Assembly (NCBI GenBank): GCA_009785885.1
Contig: WQUE01000128.1
Span: 1-5,521 of the forward strand
DNA length: 5,521 bases
Direction: 5' to 3'
Source: Actinomycetes bacterium
GTDB lineage: Bacteria; Actinomycetota; Actinomycetes; Propionibacteriales; Propionibacteriaceae
Positions 1-5,521 of the stretch are shown piece by piece (within the stretch, counting starts at the first letter, position 1; each line of letters begins with the position of its first letter). The notes beneath the pieces are model-generated. The model searched no databases and had not been told where the DNA came from. It worked only from the letters and a program-made list of their open reading frames with translations. The position numbers were made by a program, and so were the translations under genes.

Positions 1-146
1 TCGACGCCGGCGGCCGACAGGTCGCCCCACACGCCGGACAGCCACGCCTCGGCGTCCTCGCGGGAGCCGAACGTGGAGTCGGCGCCGAGGTCGGCCCGGT
101 CGTCGTCGGTGAGGTCGGATTCGGGGATGTCCCAGTGGAAAGCCAT
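1..146 (-). CDS. Small acidic protein of unknown function, 5' part only
   Basis: Function unknown. The first 48 codons are present and the gene runs off the left edge of the window. The visible protein begins MAFHWDIPESDLTDDDRADL and is strikingly acidic: about 12 Asp/Glu against 2 Arg. It then shows a REDAEAWLSGVWGDLSAAGV segment (residues 29-48) that looks like one amphipathic helix. From memory, short actinobacterial hypothetical proteins carry a similar 'DAEAWL...W..L...GV' stretch, but I cannot confirm the family here. The ATG is well supported: a GAGGAGGAGA ribosome binding site lies about 8 bases upstream, inside the last codons of the DUF3043 gene, and only one base separates that gene's TGA from this ATG. 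The two genes are therefore probably co-transcribed and translationally coupled. There is no signal peptide or membrane segment in the visible part, so it is likely cytoplasmic. Confidence 0.75.
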   Translation of the reverse strand, partial: MAFHWDIPESDLTDDDRADLGADSTFGSREDAEAWLSGVWGDLSAAGV

Positions 147-147
147 G

Positions 148-711
148 TCAGTACTCTCCTCCTCGTTTGATGGTGGCGCCGGGGGTGCGCATGCGGCGCG
201 GGGTGGTCATCCGGGAGATCATCATCATGAGCAGCCCCTTGCTGCTGGCGTGCGGCACGCGGACGGCAAGTTCGCGCTTGAAGCTGCGCCATTCGAGGGC
301 GACGTTCACGGCGCCGACGATGAGGAACGCGTACAGGAAGCCGCCGCCGATGGTGCCGATGATCGGGGCATAGCGGGTGAGCAGGAGCGTCGCCATGACG
401 AGCAGCATCACCGGCCACGCGAACTCCAGCACGCCCCAGCGCGCGTCCACGTGGTTGCGCAGCAGCACCTTCTCCGGGGCGGCCTCGGCGGCGGCCATGG
501 CCTTCTGGCGGCGTTCGGAGGCGGCGGCCCGGTCCTGCGCGGCGGCCTGCTTCTTCGTCAGCTTGGGGTGCAGGGCGGCCATGCGGGCCGCCTCGGCCTC
601 GGCGCGCGTCGGCGTGGGACGGCCTTTGCGGCCGGGTCCCTCCACGATCGTCGGCACGGATGCCGTCGTGGACGCCTCATCCGCCTGCGTGTACCGGCCG
701 AACAGTCCCAC
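148..711 (-). CDS. DUF3043 family membrane protein
   Basis: Membrane protein of about 187 residues with no known function. I assign it to DUF3043, a family known to me only from Actinobacteria, from its layout. It has a short MGLFGRY start and a basic KGRPTPTRAEAEA segment (residues 29-41). An Ala/Lys/Arg-rich, probably helical linker (about 42-80) follows, then RNHVDAR (85-91). Two membrane segments come next (about 94-112 and 117-138), and the basic C-terminus includes RMTTPRRMRTP (167-177). Both tails are positive and probably cytoplasmic. I chose the GTG at 711: GAGGGAGG stands about 6 bases before it, and the MGLFGR start matches the family. The in-frame ATG at 762 would add 17 residues (RARVEAARPP...) that look like non-coding sequence and lacks a comparable site. 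The gene lies 108 bp after oppF and one base before the next gene. A link to peptide transport is not shown. Confidence 0.85.
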   Translation of the reverse strand: MGLFGRYTQADEASTTASVPTIVEGPGRKGRPTPTRAEAEAARMAALHPKLTKKQAAAQDRAAASERRQKAMAAAEAAPEKVLLRNHVDARWGVLEFAWPVMLLVMATLLLTRYAPIIGTIGGGFLYAFLIVGAVNVALEWRSFKRELAVRVPHASSKGLLMMMISRMTTPRRMRTPGATIKRGGEY

Positions 712-786
712 GGTCGCCTCCCTCGTTGCGGGCGGCCGGGCCGCCTCCACGCGTGCTCTCACCGGCGCTCGCCCGCGTCCCCAGTG

Positions 787-804
787 TAGTGGGTCGCCCC
801 ACCA
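787..804 (-). terminator. Small GNRA-loop hairpin after oppF, possible weak terminator
   Basis: On the minus strand, 15 bases after the oppF stop codon, TGGTGGG and CCCACTA form a 7-bp stem (one G-U pair) closed by a GCGA tetraloop, a stable GNRA type. No T-tract follows, so it is not a classic intrinsic terminator. High-GC actinobacteria often lack T-tracts, so it could still end or protect the opp transcript. The rest of the gap between oppF and the DUF3043 gene (712-819) shows nothing I can name. Confidence 0.35.
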
Positions 805-819
805 GCGCGCGCCTATTCC

Positions 820-1856
<1,037 letters not shown>

Positions 1857-1860
<4 letters not shown>

Positions 1861-3107
1861 GGCCGCACCCCCTCCGTCGTCGCCGCTCCGCCCGGCACCG
1901 TCGCGATCCGGTGGCTGGCGGCCAGCACGTCGGGGTGGTCGACCCGGTGGCACGCCACATGGCCGTTCGCGGTGACCTGCTGCAACAGCGGGGGCGTCCC
2001 GGTGCGGCACACGTCGATGGCGTGCTTGCAGCGCGGATGGAACGGGCAACCGGACGGCATCGCCAGCAGGTTCGGCGGCAGGCCGCCGATCGCCGGCAGG
2101 ATCTCGCCGAGCTTCGTGTCGAGGCGCGGCACCGACTCCAGAAGCCCCTGGGTGTAGGGGTGGCGCGGGTTGGCGTACACCGGGCCGACGGGCGCCGTCT
2201 CGACGAGGCGTCCGGCGTACATCACGGCGATCCGGTCGGCGACGTCCGCGACGACGCCCAGGTCGTGCGTGATCAGGATCATGCCCATGCCGGACTCGTG
2301 CTGCAACTCCTTCAGCAGGTCCATGATCTGGGCCTGGACGGTCACGTCGAGCGCGGTCGTCGGCTCGTCGGCGATGAGGATCGCCGGGTTGAGGGCGATC
2401 GCCATCGCGATCATGATGCGCTGGCGCATGCCGCCGGAGAACTGGTGCGGGTACGCCTTGACGCGCTGGGCGGCCCCGGGGATGTGCACGCGCTCCATCA
2501 GCCGCACGGCCTCGGCCTGGGCGTCCGTGGCGTTCATCCCGCGGTGGATCCGGAACATCTCGGCGATCTGGTTGCCGACGGTGAACACGGGGTTCAGCGC
2601 CGACAGCGCGTCCTGGAAGATCATCGCGATCTGGGCGCCGCGCACCTTCCGGCGCGACTTCTCGGCCAGCGTGAGCAGGTCCGTGCCGCAGTAGCGCACC
2701 TCGCCGCCCGTGACATAGCCCGGCGGGGTGTCGAGGATGCCCATGATCGCCTGGGCGGTGACCGACTTGCCGGAGCCGGACTCACCGAGGATCGCGAGCG
2801 TCTCGCCCTGGTCGAGGTGGAACGACACGCCGTTGATCGCGTACGCCACGCCCTCCCGCATCCGGAACTCGACCGCGAGGTCGTGCACCTCCAGCAGGCG
2901 TCCGTCCTGCGGCGTCCACGTGTGGTCGGCCGGCAGCACGATGGTGCCCTTGATGTGGGGACGGCGCCGCTGCTGGCGGGCCGTCTCCGGCTTGCGGAGC
3001 GCCTCGGCGGTGGCGGTCGTGCCGGCGACGGGGACGATGTGAGTCGTCGCGTCGAGCGGGGCGGGATGCCCGGCGGCGATGCCCGCGGGATCGACGAGAG
3101 TGGACAT
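1857..3107 (-). CDS. oppD: Peptide ABC transporter ATP-binding protein, OppD/DppD type, with N-terminal extension
   Basis: First ATPase of the importer, 416 residues. Motifs: Walker A GESGSGKS (108-115, followed by Val as is usual in OppD), Q-loop Gln165 in MIFQDALSALNP, signature FSGGMRQR (223-230), Walker B ILIADEP (243-249, Asp247 and Glu248), and switch His281 in ITHD. The oligopeptide-transporter C-terminal domain follows (HPYTQGLLESVPRLD, 316-330), with four cysteines at 354, 360, 367 and 386 in a CPFHPRC...C...C arrangement. The nucleotide domain starts only at LLEVHDLAVEF (71-81). The 70 residues before it are an extra Ala/Thr-rich then Arg/Gln-rich segment with no motif I recognise. 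I chose the ATG at 3107, which has AGGTGAGG 5 bases upstream. A GTG two codons earlier, at 3113, is almost as good and would add Met-Ser. The gene begins just after the oppC stop and ends overlapping oppF, so it lies inside the operon. Confidence 0.95.
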
Positions 3108-3120
3108 GCTCACCTCACCT
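3108..3120 (-). promoter_or_regulatory. Tandem ribosome binding site for oppD
   Basis: On the minus strand the last bases of oppC and the short gap read GAGGTGAGGTGAG, two copies of a GAGGT purine-rich unit. One copy is suitably placed for the GTG at 3113 and the other for the ATG at 3107. The oppC stop TGA (3115-3117) lies within it. Ribosomes ending oppC are therefore positioned to restart on oppD, which fits near-equal production of the two subunits. Confidence 0.5.
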
Positions 3121-4116
3121 CAGCTTCGGGTCCAGGGCGTCGCGGACCATCTCGCCCAGCAGGATGAACGCGAGCACGGCCAGGCACAGCGCCGCGGCGG
3201 GGAAGAACAGCATGTGCGGCGTGCTGCGGATCAGCGGGATGCTGCTCGCCCGGGAGATCTGGAGGCCCCAGCTCACGGCCGGCGACTGGAGGCCGATGCC
3301 GAGGAAGCTCAGGGTGGCCTCGGTGGCGATGTAGCCGCCCAGGTCGATGGTGCTGACGACGATCACCGGGGCGAGCGAGTTGGGGACGATGTGCGAACCG
3401 ACGACGTGCAGCGGGCTGCCGCCGAGCGCGCGGGCGGCCATCACGTACTCGTTCGGCTTCACCTGGAGCACCGAGGAACGCATGAGGCGGAAGATGTTCG
3501 GCCAGCCGAACACGGCCAGCGTGACCACCACCTTGCCCACGACGAGCCAGTACGGCGAATCCGGCGTGGTCGGGATCGAGTACATGAGGACGATGCCGCC
3601 GAGCAGCAGCGGAATCGCGAAGAACACGTCGGCGAGCCGGCTCAGCACGGCGTCGACCCAGCCGCCCAGGTAGCCGGCTACGGTGCCGAGGGATCCGCCC
3701 ACGAATGCGGCGAGGCTGGCGGTGAGCAGGCCGACCAGGATCGAGGACCGGGCTCCGTAGATGACCTGGTCGTAGATCGGGCAGCCCTGATCGTCGAAGC
3801 CGAAGAGGATCCCGCCGCCGGGCTTCCACCGGGCGCGCTCGAGGAGGCACATGCCCTGTCCGCGGGGGTCCTGCGCGCCGAACAGTTGGGGCGCGATCGA
3901 CATCGTCGCGAACAGGACCACGAGCGCCACGGCGACCCAGAACAGGGGACGCCGGCGCATGATCTCCCAGGCGTCGCCCCACAGCGAGCGGGGCTTGCCG
4001 AGGTTGTCCTCGACCTCGTCGAACGGGTCTGCGACGGGGGGTGCCGTCAACGTTGCCTCGTTCGCGTCCGCCGATGGCCCGATGAACCCACTCATGCTGT
4101 CTGGTCGTTCAGTCAT
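3115..4116 (-). CDS. oppC: Peptide ABC transporter permease, OppC/DppC type
   Basis: Second channel subunit of the importer in the cytoplasmic membrane, 333 residues. Its cytoplasmic N-terminal tail of about 55 residues is acidic in its middle (ADPFDEVED). The first membrane segment follows (about 58-76), then an extracytoplasmic loop with GFDDQGCPIYDQVIYGARSS, the OppC family's 'G.D..G.D....IYGAR' signature in actinobacterial form. At least five more hydrophobic segments follow, near 124-149, 165-181, 189-205, 249-262 and 303-321. The EAA loop that docks an ATPase is EYVMAARALGGSPLHVVGSH (223-242), with the conserved Gly. The C-terminus DALDPKLR is typical. Cys90 and Cys112 both lie in the first external loop. 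The ATG at 4116 overlaps the oppB stop by 8 bases (ATGACTGA) and has GAGGA about 8 bases upstream. A later ATG at 4095 (MSGFIG) is possible but less well supported. Confidence 0.95.
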   Translation of the reverse strand: MTERPDSMSGFIGPSADANEATLTAPPVADPFDEVEDNLGKPRSLWGDAWEIMRRRPLFWVAVALVVLFATMSIAPQLFGAQDPRGQGMCLLERARWKPGGGILFGFDDQGCPIYDQVIYGARSSILVGLLTASLAAFVGGSLGTVAGYLGGWVDAVLSRLADVFFAIPLLLGGIVLMYSIPTTPDSPYWLVVGKVVVTLAVFGWPNIFRLMRSSVLQVKPNEYVMAARALGGSPLHVVGSHIVPNSLAPVIVVSTIDLGGYIATEATLSFLGIGLQSPAVSWGLQISRASSIPLIRSTPHMLFFPAAALCLAVLAFILLGEMVRDALDPKLR

Positions 4117-5035
4117 GGCTGATCCTCGGGTCGAGCACGCCGTACAGCAGATCGACGAGCAGGTTCACGACAAGGTAGATCATCACGAGGACGACGACCG
4201 TGCCCACCAGCGTCATGCCGTCGCGCTGGTTGATGGAGCGCCAGATGAGCCCGCCGATGCCGTTGATGTTGAAGATGCGCTCGGTGACGATCGCCCCGCC
4301 CATCAGCCCGCCGATGCTCGCGCCGATGTAGGTGATCACGGGCAACAGGGAGTTGCGCAGCGCGTGGAGGCCGATGGAGCGGGCGGTCGACAGGCCCTTC
4401 GCCTTCGCGGTCCGGACATAGTCCGCCCGGAGGTTCTCGACGAGCGACGTGCGGGTCAGCCGCGCGACGTAGGCGAGCGACAGGGAGCCGAGCACGAGCC
4501 CGGGCAGGATCAGCTGGTTCCAGGTGGCGGGGTTGCCGGCCGTGACGGGGAAGATCTTCCACTGCAGGCCGAAGAAGCGCTGCGACAGGCCGCCGATCAC
4601 GAACACGGGCATCGAGATGACGAGCAGCGTGAGGATCGTCACGAGATTGTCGATGACCCCGCCCTTGCGGATGCCGGCGAGGATGCCGGCGGTCACGCCG
4701 ACGAGCGTCATGAACGCGAGCGCCACGAGCGCGAGCCGGATCGTCGTGGGGTAGCGGATGGCCAGTTCATGGATGACGGTGTTGTTGTAGTAGTTCGTGC
4801 CGAGATCGCCGTGGAGCAGCATGGTGAGGTAGCGCACGTACTGCACGAGGAAGGGCTTGTCAAGCCCGTACTTGGCGTTGAAGCCCTCGATGTAGGCGGG
4901 GGAGCAGGGACGCTCACCGCAGCGGCCCGCCGTCGGGTCGCCGGGGAGGGCGAAGTTGAGCCAGTAGATGAACAGCGTCGCGCCGAGGAACACGGGGATC
5001 ATTTGCAGCAGGCGCCGGATGATGTACTTGCCCAT
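4109..5035 (-). CDS. oppB: Peptide ABC transporter permease, OppB/DppB type
   Basis: First channel subunit of the importer, 308 residues, normal family length. It opens with MGKYIIRRLLQMIPVFLGAT, the standard OppB start: a short basic stretch, then the first membrane segment (about 11-30). Next is an external loop with LPGDP (30-34) and the family's YGLDKPFLVQYVRYL segment (56-70). Further membrane segments lie near 100-122, 128-150, 174-191, 230-250 and 276-299. The EAA loop that binds an ATPase is DYVRTAKAKGLSTARSIGLH (205-224). It ends GVLDPRISHD. Cys39 and Cys44 sit close together in the first external loop. The ATG at 5035 is preferred because AAAGGGGG stands 5 bases upstream. An ATG at 5134 would add 33 residues, through the hairpin region, that do not resemble the family. 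oppB is separated from oppA by a hairpin and overlaps oppC by 8 bases. Confidence 0.95.
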   Translation of the reverse strand: MGKYIIRRLLQMIPVFLGATLFIYWLNFALPGDPTAGRCGERPCSPAYIEGFNAKYGLDKPFLVQYVRYLTMLLHGDLGTNYYNNTVIHELAIRYPTTIRLALVALAFMTLVGVTAGILAGIRKGGVIDNLVTILTLLVISMPVFVIGGLSQRFFGLQWKIFPVTAGNPATWNQLILPGLVLGSLSLAYVARLTRTSLVENLRADYVRTAKAKGLSTARSIGLHALRNSLLPVITYIGASIGGLMGGAIVTERIFNINGIGGLIWRSINQRDGMTLVGTVVVLVMIYLVVNLLVDLLYGVLDPRISHD

Positions 5036-5040
5036 GCGAT

Positions 5041-5048
5041 CCCCCTTT
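5041..5048 (-). promoter_or_regulatory. Ribosome binding site of oppB that decides the start
   Basis: The minus strand reads GAAAGGGGG just upstream, 5 bases before the ATG at 5035. This purine run matches the anti-Shine-Dalgarno pattern and picks the MGKYIIRR start over the in-frame ATG at 5134, which lies in the arm of the intergenic hairpin. Confidence 0.6.
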
Positions 5049-5062
5049 CCGTCGTGTCTGAG

Positions 5063-5068
5063 ATGATA
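5063..5068 (-). promoter_or_regulatory. Candidate -10 box of a promoter for oppBCDF
   Basis: The minus strand holds TATCAT (5 of 6 to TATAAT) about 27 bases before the oppB ATG, in one of the few A/T-richer spots of the oppA-oppB gap. No good -35 box stands 16-18 bases upstream; the best is CTGCGC. A start site near 5056 would give a leader of about 20 bases carrying the ribosome binding site. Such a promoter, lying after the hairpin, would let the permease and ATPase genes be expressed apart from oppA. This is inference from one weak box. Confidence 0.25.
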
Positions 5069-5115
5069 GCGGTTCTGCTCGCGCGGCGCAGGCTGTCCGC
5101 GCATTGGCCGGATGA

Positions 5116-5153
5116 CAACGCCGGGCAGGGGCAATGCTCCCTGCCCGGCGTTG
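5116..5153 (-). terminator. Perfect 15-bp hairpin between oppA and oppB, terminator or attenuator
   Basis: Two 15-base arms (5116-5130 and 5139-5153, CAACGCCGGGCAGGG and its exact reverse complement) flank an 8-base loop. The hairpin begins 14 bases after the oppA stop. The stem is mostly G-C and should be very stable, but no T-run follows on the minus strand (the next bases are TCATCC). It may therefore act as a partial terminator, or as a 3' stabiliser of oppA mRNA. Either would raise the binding protein above the membrane subunits, as is known for many binding-protein operons. Which of the two it does cannot be told from sequence. Confidence 0.75.
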
Positions 5154-5167
5154 CATTGATCACATGA

Positions 5168-5521
5168 TTACTTCAGCACGATGGAGCTGAAGTCGAACGT
5201 CGAGAACGGCGTCATCTTCACGCTCTTGATCTTGGTGGAGTAGATGAACTGGCTCTGCTGGTACCACAGCGGCATCGTCGGGAAGTCGATGTTCAGCTGG
5301 GCCTCGGCCTGCTGGTACAGGCCGTTCGCCGTGGCCGGATCCGTCGCCGCCGCGGCCTGCTTCAGCAGGCCGTCGAACGTCGCGCTGGAGTAGTCCGTGT
5401 CGTTCGAGGACGCGCCCGTGGCGTAGATCGGCGCCAGGAAGTTCTCGATCGACGGGTAGTCCATCTGCCAGCCGCCGCGGTACATGCCCTTGAGCGCCCG
5501 GTCGTTGATCTGCTTGCGCAG
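5168..5521 (-). CDS. oppA: Peptide ABC transporter substrate-binding protein, family 5 (OppA/DppA type), C-terminal part
   Basis: The last 117 residues of an extracytoplasmic solute-binding protein; the rest lies beyond the right edge, so signal peptide and lipobox cannot be seen. The fragment begins LRKQINDRALKGMYRGGWQM. It carries the family-5 C-terminal pattern: GWQMDYPSIENFLAPIYATG (17-36), then SSNDTDYSSATFDGLLKQA with the usual 'SN...Y....FD.LL' spacing (38-56). A helix follows (ATANGLYQQAEAQLNIDF, 63-80), then PTMPLWYQQSQFIYS (81-95), the conserved 'P..PLWY' strand near the ligand lobe hinge, and a short tail ending SSIVLK with a TAA stop. The reading frame is open to the window edge; the Met at 5485 is internal, not a start. 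It stands first in the operon before oppB, with the hairpin between them. It captures the ligand and delivers it to OppB/OppC. Ligand class cannot be read from this part. Confidence 0.93.
   Translation of the reverse strand: MRKQINDRALKGMYRGGWQMDYPSIENFLAPIYATGASSNDTDYSSATFDGLLKQAAAATDPATANGLYQQAEAQLNIDFPTMPLWYQQSQFIYSTKIKSVKMTPFSTFDFSSIVLK

Noticed and set aside
783..788. TACACT on the minus strand as a -10 box for the DUF3043 gene
   Set aside because: Four of six matches only, no -35 box about 17 bases upstream, and it overlaps the foot of the GNRA hairpin. A promoter in this gap is likely, but I cannot place it.
1911..3167. Long plus-strand open frame (418 codons) opposite oppD
   Set aside because: Antisense shadow of oppD with biased His/Arg/Asp composition, no domain and no convincing ribosome binding site.
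3079..5167. Two plus-strand open frames (347 and 438 codons) opposite oppC and oppB
   Set aside because: Low-complexity Asp/Glu/Arg/His-rich products, antisense to clear permease genes; explained by GC bias.

Overview
The window comes from a high-GC actinobacterium. The coding sequence is strongly GC-biased, GTG is used as a start beside ATG, and a DUF3043-type membrane protein, a family I know only from Actinobacteria, sits next to the transporter. The transporter proteins have an actinobacterial look (for example the GCPIYDQVIYGAR stretch in the OppC loop). A Propionibacteriaceae-like origin is possible, but the genus cannot be settled from this window. Every gene I can support lies on the minus strand, so the window reads biologically from base 5521 down to base 1.

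From 5521 to 820 the window holds one peptide-type ABC importer operon in the order oppA-oppB-oppC-oppD-oppF. The 3' end of the family-5 solute-binding lipoprotein gene (oppA, entering from the right edge) is followed by a perfect 15-bp hairpin and a gap of about 130 bp. Then come two permeases (oppB, oppC) and two ATPases (oppD, oppF), packed with overlaps or 0 to 7 bp gaps: an 8-base overlap for oppB/oppC, a very short gap for oppC/oppD and an ATGA overlap for oppD/oppF. In the usual scheme OppA captures the peptide outside the membrane, OppB/OppC form the channel, and OppD/OppF hydrolyse ATP. The substrate could be di- or oligopeptides or another family-5 ligand, and cannot be read from the sequence. 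The oppA/oppB hairpin fits the common design in which the binding protein is made in excess over the membrane complex.

Downstream of oppF is a gap of about 108 bp with a small GNRA-loop hairpin. Next is a DUF3043 membrane protein (711 to 148), and then, after one base, the start of a small acidic protein that runs off the left edge (146 to 1). These two appear translationally coupled and are probably a unit separate from the transporter.

I see no mobile element, RNA gene, CRISPR array, toxin or defence module. No stretch over 300 bp lacks a gene. The window is a conventional transporter locus. The points most worth checking are regulatory (the hairpin and a possible internal promoter before oppB) and protein-level (a four-cysteine motif in both ATPases, a long N-terminal extension on OppD, and paired cysteines in the permease loops). 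I do not find convincing evidence of an undescribed system.
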